From Shouchella xiaoxiensis (GTDB lineage Bacteria; Bacillota; Bacilli; Bacillales; Bacillaceae_D): a DNA stretch of 64,000 bases. The stretch spans positions 124,001 to 188,000 of the forward strand of contig NZ_JAFBCV010000005.1 in the NCBI RefSeq assembly GCF_016907895.1, in the 5' to 3' direction. This document shows, in pieces, positions 1 to 7,572 of the stretch. The notes under the pieces are model-generated. The model saw nothing but the letters and a program-made list of their open reading frames with translations, was not told the origin of the DNA and did no database searches. The translations under genes and the position numbers were made by a program. Each line of letters begins with the position of its first letter. The stretch's first letter is position 1.

Positions 1-466
1 ACTGTAGGTCATTTAATTTCGGCGCTTTACGCCCCATGAGAAATTCATGAAAGGCCATTGCGTTATCGGGTGGCTCTCCCTCGCCATGTGTACTCACAAT
101 CACGAGTAAACGGTGAACAGTCTTCAGCTCTTTTGCTTTGTATGTATGCATCGATGACAGCTCTACCGCAAACCCATCTCCTTCTAGCTGTCGCTTTGCT
201 TCCTCAGCAAGCTGTTGACCATTCCCTGTTTGGGAGCCATACAGGATGGTTATCTGCTTTTTCACAGCTGGCGCTTGACCAGGGCTTGTTCCTGCCGTAC
301 CGGCATTTAAATCATGTTCTTGATTTGCCCCGGTTCCAGCAGTTGTTGCTGCCATCATATACCCACTCAGCCATTGTTTCTGTTCATTCGTTAATGAGGG
401 TAGCAGTGAATTTAACAGCTCTACTTGCTGCTCATTAAACGGACTATTTGTACTTTGTAATGTCAA
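1..466 (-). CDS. cysJ: Sulfite reductase [NADPH] flavoprotein alpha subunit, 5' part only
   Basis: The N-terminal 155 residues of CysJ are present; the gene runs off the left edge. CysJ passes electrons from NADPH through FAD and FMN to the siroheme protein CysI for reduction of sulfite to sulfide. The FMN-binding flavodoxin domain starts near residue 72 with YGSQTGNGQ, and STHGEGEPPDNA follows near residue 125. The first 35 residues (SPFN, LLPSLT, WLSGY) resemble the N-terminus of Bacillus CysJ. No ATG fits, so I chose the TTG at 466: it is preceded by GAGGTGAG at 6 bases spacing, lying over the end of sirC. It is the last visible gene of the sulfate operon and cysI would be expected beyond the edge. 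Confidence 0.93.
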   Translation of the reverse strand, partial: MTLQSTNSPFNEQQVELLNSLLPSLTNEQKQWLSGYMMAATTAGTGANQEHDLNAGTAGTSPGQAPAVKKQITILYGSQTGNGQQLAEEAKRQLEGDGFAVELSSMHTYKAKELKTVHRLLVIVSTHGEGEPPDNAMAFHEFLMGRKAPKLNDLQ

Positions 467-476
467 CTCACTCACC

Positions 477-1082
477 TCAGATCTTACCCATTTCATCTAA
501 TTGTTTTGATAGCCAACTCTCACGATCAACACGCGTAAGCACTTCGGTTGAAGCCAATGCATCTACTAAAAACCGTTTCTCGCTTGAATGTATTCGACTA
601 TTAAGAATGCGTTCTCGCGCGTGTTTTAAAAAAAGTAGATCTTCTTCCGTTGTATCGGATAACTGGTTTACGATTTTTTTCCTCAGTCTTTTCGTATAAA
701 CTGGACTAGCGCCAGAAGTAGATAGCGCAATCGTTAACAGTCCTTTTCTGATGATTGCCGGAAAATGAATATCACTGCGACTGGCATTATCCGCTCGATA
801 GACGAGTTGCCGTGGTGCTCGATTTTTCATTAATGCATCATGCAGGTTCTTGTCATTTGTACACAACAACAAGGCATCACTTAAAAAGCATTCCCTTTTA
901 GAAACCATCCGTTTTTCATGGGTGATTTTAGGGTGTGGAATTAACGCTGTCCACTCACTTGTTAAACATCCTGTAATTAGATAGACACTTCCTCCCGCCT
1001 CGATCACAGTACGCGTCCGTCTTAGCGCAACGCTGCCTCCGCCGATTACCACGCAGCTACGTCCTTGCCATTGAAGCAACAT
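477..1082 (-). CDS. sirC: Precorrin-2 dehydrogenase, siroheme synthesis (SirC/YlnF-like)
   Basis: About 201 residues, close to the size of stand-alone Bacillus SirC. It should oxidise precorrin-2 to sirohydrochlorin with NAD+, the middle step of siroheme synthesis. The Rossmann dinucleotide motif VVIGGGSVALRR lies at residues 11-22, and ALSTSGASPVYTKRLRKKI in the middle matches the Met8/CysG-N domain family. An ATG at 1082 starts one base after the sirB stop; a TTG at 1091 overlaps that stop and is the alternative start. The gene sits between sirB and cysJ in the operon, so siroheme is made alongside the sulfite reductase that needs it. Confidence 0.88.
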   Translation of the reverse strand: MLLQWQGRSCVVIGGGSVALRRTRTVIEAGGSVYLITGCLTSEWTALIPHPKITHEKRMVSKRECFLSDALLLCTNDKNLHDALMKNRAPRQLVYRADNASRSDIHFPAIIRKGLLTIALSTSGASPVYTKRLRKKIVNQLSDTTEEDLLFLKHARERILNSRIHSSEKRFLVDALASTEVLTRVDRESWLSKQLDEMGKI

Positions 1083-1083
1083 G

Positions 1084-1845
1084 TTATGCAAATCTTTCTG
1101 CGGCGCACGCTTCTTTTGCCCGGCGAATAAGCACGGATTTTAAATCATGATCGAAACCGAGAAAATCACATAGAACAAACTGTGTACTGCTTTCTCTTTC
1201 ACTAATCGCTGCACGAAGTTCTTCCATTAACACTCCAGTAAACAGCAAATAAGGCAGAACATAGACCGTTTTAGTCTGGAGTCGTTCACACTTGACCAGG
1301 CCTTGTTCAAGCGTCGGTGTAGTGGCCGCTAAAAAAGCAATTTCGACATTGTCACACGCCATTTTTTCGTAAATCAATCGAGCAATTTTCGCAACATCGC
1401 TCGGTTGATTTCCATCACTAGAACCTCTGCCGACGACTAAAACCGTTGTATCGTTTTTACGCTCTTTTTCTAAGCGAGGTAGACCGGCATCTTGCAGTCG
1501 TTTCAAAGCGACGTCGATCACATCTGCCTCAATTCCAAACGGACGCCCATAGGTTATTTCTAAGCGAGGATGACGTTCGCGCGCTTTAGTTAATTCAGCG
1601 GGAATATCATGAGTCGCGTGATATGCCGTTAGTAGCAAAACAGGAACAACTGCTAGTTTCGTCGCCCCTTCTGCTACAATATCATCTATCGCTTCTTGAA
1701 TCGTTGGCCGAGCCAATTCAATGTATGCCTCTCTTTGCAAAACAGGAAACGCAGGTTTCACTTGCTCAATAAACTGCAGAAACTGCTTGTTCCCCTGTTC
1801 CACTCGACTGCCGTGACCGATGTACAAAATCGCCTGCAACTGCAT
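1084..1845 (-). CDS. sirB: Sirohydrochlorin ferrochelatase (CbiX/SirB-like)
   Basis: About 253 residues with two CbiX-type halves. It inserts Fe2+ into sirohydrochlorin to give siroheme. The first half begins with ILYIGHGSR, whose His is the usual metal/active-site residue; the second half restarts near residue 135 with VLVVGRGSSDGN, where the matching position is Arg rather than His, so only the N-terminal half should be catalytic. I prefer the ATG at 1845, preceded by an AAGG at 8 bases; a TTG at 1860 would add five residues. The start lies about 80 bases inside the upstream cobA-hemD gene in another frame, implying translational coupling. Confidence 0.87.
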   Translation of the reverse strand: MQLQAILYIGHGSRVEQGNKQFLQFIEQVKPAFPVLQREAYIELARPTIQEAIDDIVAEGATKLAVVPVLLLTAYHATHDIPAELTKARERHPRLEITYGRPFGIEADVIDVALKRLQDAGLPRLEKERKNDTTVLVVGRGSSDGNQPSDVAKIARLIYEKMACDNVEIAFLAATTPTLEQGLVKCERLQTKTVYVLPYLLFTGVLMEELRAAISERESSTQFVLCDFLGFDHDLKSVLIRRAKEACAAERFA

Positions 1846-3253
1846 CCACCTGCCCTTCAAACCATTGATTGAGCCAGTTAGTCATTGGCCAAGCATCTGT
1901 ATTTACTGATTCAGAGAAAGGACGATGAAGTGATAGTAATCGCTGTTTTACATCAGGAGATAAAGCAAGCAGGTTCAGTTTTCGCAAAGCTGGATAATCA
2001 CTGTAAAGCTCAAGTAACAACTCACATGCCGCTACTGAAGGAACAATAATCTCCGTTAGATTCTCTTCTTCTAGTAAACGATTCAGCACAATTTTTGAGG
2101 AGTTCACTTTTGTTTTAAGCATCGTTTGTTGATACGCATAGCCTTCTTCACAAAAACGGGCATCATTTGCTAAGAGCAACTTCGCCTCTGCGTTACTTTG
2201 TGCTTGAGGTCGAATGCCATAGCTGTGTAAAGCGGCTTTTGCTCGCTCTGTTTTCGCCGTGAATACAGCTTGAAGCTGCCTTATATCGATTTCTTGTTCC
2301 TCGAGCCATTTGAAAAATACCGTTACATCTTCTGCATCCTGAAAAGCGACCTCACCATAGTGGTCAAATTCGATTTGAGGTAAGGGGAGCATCGTTTTGT
2401 GCCAGCGCGGATATAAAAACGGTTCAGCACCCTCTGCTTCAAGCTGTTTGGCTACATTTTCTGATAGCTCATCGTTTAAGAGCAGTGGAGAGGAGCCAAA
2501 CAATGGCTTGTTTTCAAACCAGCTCTTACCTGTATACTCTGACGCGATCTCTCCGACAAGCGTAATCGCAGGATTGGATAGTTTTTCATGTTCAACCGTG
2601 GCGACAATCGTCCCAAGCTCTGCTTTTACCGTCTTTTGTTTTGTTGTTGTGCCCCACTGGATCACTAAAACAGGTTCAGATTCAGACCGGCCATTCTGAA
2701 TCAAATTCTCAACAATAGTTGGTAAATTTTTTACACCCATGTAAAAGGCAATCGTATCAAGTTTGGAAAGAGCTTCCCAATCAAGTTCTAATTCATCCTT
2801 GCCTTTGCGATGTCCCGCTGCCACCGCAAAACTCGTTCCATAAAGTCGATGTGTAACAGGTATACCGGCATAAGCAGGCGCTGCGATCCCAGCAGTTATT
2901 CCCGGAACGATTTCATAAGGAATGTTGTACTCCTCTAAAAAAGCCGCTTCTTCACCAACTCGTCCAAAGACGCCAGGGTCACCGCCTTTTAATCGGACGA
3001 CCGATTTACCTGCCTGAGCATAGCGCACCATTTCATCATGAATGGCTTCTTGTCGAAGAAAGTGCCGCTGTGGCAACTTTCCCGCGTAAACCAACTCTGC
3101 ATCGAATTTCGTCTTTTCTAACAATAATGGGTTAACGAGACGGTCATACAAAACAACTTCGGCTTGCTCAAGGTACGCCAGTCCTTTTGCGCTAATTAAA
3201 CCTTGATCGCCGGGACCTGCGCCAACCAAATATACGGTGCCTTTATCGACCAT
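1766..3253 (-). CDS. Fused uroporphyrinogen-III C-methyltransferase / uroporphyrinogen-III synthase
   Basis: About 495 residues. Residues 5-245 form a complete SAM-dependent uroporphyrin-III methyltransferase (CobA/SUMT): VGAGPGDQGLIS near the start, RLKGGDPGVFGR near residue 90 and PGITAGIAAPAYAGIPVTH near 120. The remaining 240 residues are weakly conserved and look like a HemD-type uroporphyrinogen-III synthase domain (VFTAKTERAKAAL, IIVPSVAACELLLE). Bacillus subtilis YlnD is only the methyltransferase, so the fusion is a local difference. The fusion would make precorrin-2 for siroheme. The ATG at 3253 has GAGG about 10 bases upstream; a TTG at 3259 is possible. The 3' end overlaps sirB by about 80 bases. 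Confidence 0.9.
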   Translation of the reverse strand: MVDKGTVYLVGAGPGDQGLISAKGLAYLEQAEVVLYDRLVNPLLLEKTKFDAELVYAGKLPQRHFLRQEAIHDEMVRYAQAGKSVVRLKGGDPGVFGRVGEEAAFLEEYNIPYEIVPGITAGIAAPAYAGIPVTHRLYGTSFAVAAGHRKGKDELELDWEALSKLDTIAFYMGVKNLPTIVENLIQNGRSESEPVLVIQWGTTTKQKTVKAELGTIVATVEHEKLSNPAITLVGEIASEYTGKSWFENKPLFGSSPLLLNDELSENVAKQLEAEGAEPFLYPRWHKTMLPLPQIEFDHYGEVAFQDAEDVTVFFKWLEEQEIDIRQLQAVFTAKTERAKAALHSYGIRPQAQSNAEAKLLLANDARFCEEGYAYQQTMLKTKVNSSKIVLNRLLEEENLTEIIVPSVAACELLLELYSDYPALRKLNLLALSPDVKQRLLSLHRPFSESVNTDAWPMTNWLNQWFEGQVDAVAGDFVHRSRQSSGTGEQAVSAVY

Positions 3254-3272
3254 AAGCAAGCTTCCTCTCTTC

Positions 3273-3869
3273 TTAGAACAGAATTTGTTTTTCTTTTAAA
3301 TACGTTAAGATTGTCTGAACAGCCTCATCAACCGATAGATTATCGGTTTCGATAACCAGCTCAGGCGCATCCGGCTTTTCATAGGGAGAGCTGATTCCAG
3401 TAAAGTGGGAGATCTCACCTGCCCTTGCTTTTTTATATAAGCCTTTTACATCTCTTTTTTCACATTCTTCTAATGAACAGTTGACGTAAATCTCAATAAA
3501 CTCCCCTTGCTCAAATAGCGCGCGAACCGTATCTCGATCCTTTTGAAAAGGTGAAATAAAAGCCGTAGACACAATCGTTCCAGCGTCTACAAACAGCTTA
3601 GAAACCTCACCAATCCGGCGAATGTTTTCGTTACGGTCAGCATCCGTAAACCCTAAATCCTTGTTTAAGCCGTGTCGAATATTATCTCCATCTAATACAT
3701 ACGAGGAATTTCCTTGTTTAAAAAGTTGATGATCTAGGGCATTTGCGAGCGTTGATTTTCCAGATCCTGATAGACCGGTAAACCAGAGTACACAACTTTT
3801 TTGCTTCAGCTGTTTTTGCCGCTCTGTCTTTTTTACGCTTGTTTGATGCCAGACGATGTTGCGTGTCAT
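3273..3869 (-). CDS. cysC: Adenylylsulfate kinase
   Basis: 198 residues, the usual CysC length. It phosphorylates APS with ATP to give PAPS. The P-loop GLSGSGKS is at residues 32-39, followed by [26 protein letters not shown] and [11 protein letters not shown], all standard APS kinase blocks. The ATG overlaps the stop of sat as ATGA, so the two are translationally coupled; sat makes its substrate. Whether PAPS or APS is the main substrate for the downstream reductase depends on CysH, which here carries iron-sulfur cysteines. Confidence 0.96.
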   Translation of the reverse strand: MTRNIVWHQTSVKKTERQKQLKQKSCVLWFTGLSGSGKSTLANALDHQLFKQGNSSYVLDGDNIRHGLNKDLGFTDADRNENIRRIGEVSKLFVDAGTIVSTAFISPFQKDRDTVRALFEQGEFIEIYVNCSLEECEKRDVKGLYKKARAGEISHFTGISSPYEKPDAPELVIETDNLSVDEAVQTILTYLKEKQILF

Positions 3870-5008
3870 TCATTGTCCCCCTGTTCATCAGCACCACGCA
3901 TTAATACTTCGACCACTTCTTTTCGACTAAATTCTTTTGGCGGCAGCTCTTTATTTTGTAGCATTTCTCTCACCTTTGTCCCTGAGAGGATGACATGGTC
4001 TTCTGCTCCATGTGGGCATGTTTTTGGTGAAGCCATATTTTCACAAGCCTTGCAATAGAAGCTATGTTCAAAAAAGATTGGCTTAATCCCAAGCTCATCG
4101 TTCGGAAAATGAGCGAAGATTTTTTGCGCATCATAAGTACCATAATAATCACCTACACCGGCATGATCGCGTCCAACAATAAAGTGAGTGCAGCCATAGT
4201 TGCGCCGGACAATGGCATGAAAGATTGCTTCTCTCGGTCCCGCATACCTCATCGCTGCTGGAAAAACAGATAAGTGTACCCGGTTTTTAGGGTAATACCG
4301 CTCTAATAGCACTTCATAACTTTCCATTCGTAACCCAGCAGGAATGTCGCCTTTCTTTGTCTCGCCAACAAGGGGATTGAGAAACAAGCCATCAACCGTC
4401 TCCAATGCCGCTTTTTGAATGTATTCGTGCGCGCGATGGACAGGGTTCCTCGTTTGAAAACCGACAATCGACTGCCACCCTTTTTCTTTAAAAATGGCCC
4501 TCGTTTCACTTGGATCTAAGTAATAAACCGCAAAACGATCATGTTCCACTCGCTTCGTCACTACGATTGATCCTCCGATATAAATTGGTGAACGCTCAAA
4601 TAATTTGGCAACTCCAGGATGTTGATCGTCTTCTGTTTGATAGACGAGTTTCGCTTCTTTCTGTTTATCTGGTTCATATATAGAGTCGATTTGAATAACG
4701 CCGTAAACCTCTCCTTGATAGACAAGCTTTGCCTCGTCTCCAAGTGCTAAGCGAGCAGCATGTTCGAATGGAATTGGTAAAGTAATCGGAATGCTCCACG
4801 GTTCTCCATCTTGCAGACGCATGTTTTCACAAACAGATTCATAGTTTGCTAGATTCATAAAGCCTGTTAACGGTGAAAAACCGCCATTGCCAATTAGCTC
4901 TAAATCCGATAGTGCAAAAGCATCGAGCTCAATTTCTTCTTTAATATGATCGATAGCTACAGCTGGATTATAACGGTCAACAAGCGATGTACGTTGCACT
5001 GTTGTCAT
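3866..5008 (-). CDS. sat: Sulfate adenylyltransferase (ATP sulfurylase)
   Basis: 380 residues, typical of the Bacillus single-domain homo-oligomeric enzyme. It makes APS from sulfate and ATP. The ATP-binding signatures are present: [18 protein letters not shown] near residue 190 and [12 protein letters not shown] near residue 280, plus a C-terminal zinc-like cysteine cluster ([16 protein letters not shown]). Its ATG overlaps the cysH stop by 4 bases and its own stop overlaps cysC. In B. subtilis a sulfate permease gene, cysP, lies between cysH and sat; here cysH abuts sat directly. Confidence 0.97.
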   Translation of the reverse strand: MTTVQRTSLVDRYNPAVAIDHIKEEIELDAFALSDLELIGNGGFSPLTGFMNLANYESVCENMRLQDGEPWSIPITLPIPFEHAARLALGDEAKLVYQGEVYGVIQIDSIYEPDKQKEAKLVYQTEDDQHPGVAKLFERSPIYIGGSIVVTKRVEHDRFAVYYLDPSETRAIFKEKGWQSIVGFQTRNPVHRAHEYIQKAALETVDGLFLNPLVGETKKGDIPAGLRMESYEVLLERYYPKNRVHLSVFPAAMRYAGPREAIFHAIVRRNYGCTHFIVGRDHAGVGDYYGTYDAQKIFAHFPNDELGIKPIFFEHSFYCKACENMASPKTCPHGAEDHVILSGTKVREMLQNKELPPKEFSRKEVVEVLMRGADEQGDNE

Positions 5009-5733
5009 GATTCATCTCCTTTTATCGGCGCATGCAGGCCGCATTCAGTTTTTCCACTACCTGACCAGCGTCCACTTCTTTCATCCCCTCCAGCAGCAAC
5101 TGGACTGGTGCAATACGTGCAGCCAATGCTTGGATACTGCTGATCATGAAGCTTATTGTAAGGAAGTTGATGAAGCTCGATGTACATCCAAATTTCTTCC
5201 TCAGTCCAATGGATAAGTGGGCACACTTTAATCTTTTTAAACCGATGGTCTTGATTAATGAATTGCGTAGTAGCACGAGTAGGTGATTGCTGCCTCCGTA
5301 AGCCGGATAACCACGCATGGTAAGGTTGGAGCTCACGTTCTAATACATCAAGCTTTCGCAGTTGGCAGCATTGATCGGGATTTCTTTCCCAGAGCCGGTC
5401 ACCGAACTGCAGCCGTTGCTCTTCTGGCGTGAGGCTCGGTTTTGCCATGTTAATTTGAAAAGAAGGATAGCGCTTCTTTACTTGTTCAATTAATTGATAG
5501 GTTTCTGTGAAATGGAAATCGGTGTCTAAAAACAAGATCTGTGCGTTTTTTTGGACTTTTGACAATAAATCAAGCAGAACCATTGCCTCGGCTCCAAAGC
5601 TACAGGCATAAACCAGCTTTCCTTTAAATTCATTCGCAGCATAGCGCAAAACATCCAAGCTATCCCGACCAATTAAATCAGTATTTAACTGCTCGAAATC
5701 CTGTTTCGTTAATTGATCATACGACAAGCTCAT
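5005..5733 (-). CDS. cysH: Phosphoadenylyl/adenylyl-sulfate reductase (thioredoxin-dependent, 4Fe-4S type)
   Basis: 242 residues. It reduces (P)APS to sulfite. The N-terminal half has the PAPS-reductase fold ([28 protein letters not shown]), then CCQLRK and C-terminal CTYC give the two cysteine pairs that ligate a 4Fe-4S cluster in APS-type and dual-specificity reductases such as Bacillus CysH. The tail ends in [10 protein letters not shown] with the catalytic Cys. It is the first gene of the operon, with a canonical promoter about 60-90 bases upstream. Start ATG at 5733. Confidence 0.95.
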   Translation of the reverse strand: MSLSYDQLTKQDFEQLNTDLIGRDSLDVLRYAANEFKGKLVYACSFGAEAMVLLDLLSKVQKNAQILFLDTDFHFTETYQLIEQVKKRYPSFQINMAKPSLTPEEQRLQFGDRLWERNPDQCCQLRKLDVLERELQPYHAWLSGLRRQQSPTRATTQFINQDHRFKKIKVCPLIHWTEEEIWMYIELHQLPYNKLHDQQYPSIGCTYCTSPVAAGGDERSGRWSGSGKTECGLHAPIKGDES

Positions 5734-5791
5734 TTGTTACACCTCATTTCACTCGTCATTAATTCCTTGTAAATTGATATGTTTTAAAGAA

Positions 5792-5820
5792 ATTCTACTC
5801 GTGATTCTTCACCCTGTCAA
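5792..5820 (-). promoter_or_regulatory. Sigma-A promoter of the sulfate operon
   Basis: On the minus strand there is TTGACA (5820-5815), a 17-base spacer and TAGAAT (5797-5792). This is nearly consensus and sits about 60 bases before the cysH ATG. The leader is too short for an S-box riboswitch, which is what controls the cysH operon in B. subtilis, so regulation here is probably by a DNA-binding protein. Confidence 0.8.
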
Positions 5821-5821
5821 C

Positions 5822-5839
5822 GATTGATTTCAAACAATC
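5822..5839. promoter_or_regulatory. 18-bp palindrome abutting the cysH -35 box
   Basis: GATTGATTTCAAACAATC has 8-base arms with one mismatch and a 2-base centre. It lies directly upstream of the -35 element, the position typical of a LysR-type activator site such as that used by the sulfite reductase regulator CysL. The assignment to a specific regulator is inference. Confidence 0.5.
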
Positions 5840-5870
5840 TGAACTATTCGAGATTTACAATGACCCATCA

Positions 5871-5903
5871 CAAAAAGCCACATCTGCTGATTCAGATGTG
5901 GCT
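5871..5903 (-). terminator. Rho-independent terminator of the oxidoreductase operon
   Basis: The perfect 11-bp stem AGCCACATCTG/CAGATGTGGCT (5876-5903) is followed on the minus strand by TTTTTG. It lies 17 bases after the stop of the 2-hydroxyacid dehydrogenase gene. Confidence 0.85.
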
Positions 5904-5920
5904 AAAGGGCTTTTTCTCAT

Positions 5921-6871
5921 TTAATTTACGGGTGTAAGCGCCTTTTCTCCAGCTAATACATTCTTAATATTAGCGGCTGCAAGGGTTGCCATTTCGTTGC
6001 GTGTTTCGACAGTTGCATTGCCAATATGAGGTGTAAGCACAACATTGTTCATTTGTATTAGTTCGTCATTAATTTGTGGCTCAAATTCAAACACATCAAG
6101 CGCAGCTCCAGCAAGCTGTTCCTTTTTTAATGCTTGGACGAGTGCTTCCTCATGAATAACCGGGCCACGCGCTAAATTAAGGAGAACCGCGCTTTTTTTC
6201 ATCTTAGGGAATGTGTCTTCATTAAATAGATGATGCGTTTCTTTCGTATAAGCCGTGTGGATTGAAATCACATCAGATGTTTCAATCAATTCATCGATCG
6301 GCATGTACGTCGCCTGATAGAGCCTTTCTGCCTCTTGTTTGCGTGTTCGTGCAGTGTAAACAATATTCATATCAAATGCTTTAGCTCGCTTTGCTACAGC
6401 TTGGCCAATTTTTCCGAATCCAATGATGCCAAGCGTTTTTCCTTTCAGTTCATTTCCTAAAAAGAACAGTGGAGCCCATCCATTAAAACCCGTTGTGCGG
6501 CAAAGTTGATCGCCCTCTGGAATTCGTCGCATTAAACTAAGCATTAAGCCTAACGCAAGTTCAGCAGTCGCGTCCGTTGATACTTTCGGGGTGTTTGTCA
6601 CAACGATCCCCCGCTCAGTTGCTGATTGAACATCAATGTTATCAAAACCAGCACCGTAATTAGCGATAATCTTTAAATGAGGAGCATTCTCTATTACACG
6701 AGCACTTACTTTGGTAGAAAGAGGACAAAGCAATGCTGTTGCCTCTTTGATTTGCTCTATCAATTCAGCTTCGGAGATGAGCTGTTCTCCTTTATACACG
6801 TCATACGAATAGTCGCTGAGCCTATGATAGCCAGCTTCTGGAATTTCACCAGAGATATAAATCTGAGCCAT
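5921..6871 (-). CDS. D-isomer-specific 2-hydroxyacid dehydrogenase family protein
   Basis: About 316 residues, NAD(P)-dependent, of the D-2-hydroxyacid dehydrogenase superfamily (glyoxylate/hydroxypyruvate reductase-like). The Rossmann motif is GIIGFGKIGQAVAKR near residue 150; NLARGPVIHEEAL carries the catalytic Arg, DVFEFEPQ has the usual Glu context and LTPHIGNAT has the catalytic His. The substrate cannot be read from sequence. ATG at 6871 is given; a GTG at 6880 is equally possible, with AGAAAG close upstream. It follows the MOSC gene by under 20 bases and is the last gene of a three-gene unit. Confidence 0.87.
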   Translation of the reverse strand: MAQIYISGEIPEAGYHRLSDYSYDVYKGEQLISEAELIEQIKEATALLCPLSTKVSARVIENAPHLKIIANYGAGFDNIDVQSATERGIVVTNTPKVSTDATAELALGLMLSLMRRIPEGDQLCRTTGFNGWAPLFFLGNELKGKTLGIIGFGKIGQAVAKRAKAFDMNIVYTARTRKQEAERLYQATYMPIDELIETSDVISIHTAYTKETHHLFNEDTFPKMKKSAVLLNLARGPVIHEEALVQALKKEQLAGAALDVFEFEPQINDELIQMNNVVLTPHIGNATVETRNEMATLAAANIKNVLAGEKALTPVN

Positions 6872-6888
6872 TTGCTTCACTTCGCTTT

Positions 6889-7560
6889 CTAGTTGTTGTT
6901 TCTAGCTGGTCTTTCTAGATGAAGAATTCGTTTCTCAATTCGATTCTTCCACTCTAATGATAACGCATCCACTGAGAGAATTTTGTACATCGCCTTCAAA
7001 TCTTTGTTTTCAAAATACGTTTTGTTACAAGCTAATATGGAGATGCTTTCTTTATTCCGTTGAATAAGCTTAATCATTGACGTGTCTTCTATTTTCCCTT
7101 CCTCAATTACCTTTGCTAAGTAACCTGTTAAACCTGTTTCAATGACTCTTTTTAATAACGTATTCGCTTCAACATAACGATCAATCGTGCTGCAAGGTAC
7201 TCTTCCCTGAGTGATTTGAATAACGGTTTGTCCTACTTGATAAATGTCTCCGATGTAAACATCCTTTTCTAGCATATTTGAGATGGTGATATTTTCACCA
7301 AAAGCAGGTAGAGGAAGAGGCTTTCCTAATTCCTTTTCCCACTTGTCATAGTGCTCATACGGATAAAAACAAACGGCCCTTTCAAGTCCTCCGTGATTCT
7401 TCTTATCTGCAACACCATCGTTTTCAAAGCCTTCCTTCAGAAGGTATGCTTCCTTCACGCTCGTTTTGCCAATTCCAGTTTCCATCGTTTTTCCGGCACC
7501 ATAGCTTAGCTTTTTAGGCTTTCCTACTGCTAAACGATGAATAGTCGGTTCATTATTCAT
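6889..7560 (-). CDS. MOSC domain protein (YiiM/YflK-like)
   Basis: 223 residues with a MOSC domain: KKNHGGLERAVCFYPYEHYDKW, FGENITISNM and the conserved Cys in TQGRVPCSTIDRY, followed by a C-terminal three-helix region (near residues 160-215) seen in YiiM-type proteins. MOSC proteins bind or transfer sulfur or molybdenum cofactor groups; YiiM in E. coli reduces N-hydroxylated compounds. The gene lies 12 bases after a flavoprotein dehydrogenase, which suggests a redox role, but the substrate is unknown. ATG at 7560. Confidence 0.87.
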   Translation of the reverse strand: MNNEPTIHRLAVGKPKKLSYGAGKTMETGIGKTSVKEAYLLKEGFENDGVADKKNHGGLERAVCFYPYEHYDKWEKELGKPLPLPAFGENITISNMLEKDVYIGDIYQVGQTVIQITQGRVPCSTIDRYVEANTLLKRVIETGLTGYLAKVIEEGKIEDTSMIKLIQRNKESISILACNKTYFENKDLKAMYKILSVDALSLEWKNRIEKRILHLERPARNNN

Positions 7561-7572
7561 AGTGTCTCTCCT

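Noticed and set aside
5734-5870. S-box riboswitch before cysH
   Set aside because: The promoter leaves a leader of about 60 bases and none of the S-box helices can be found.
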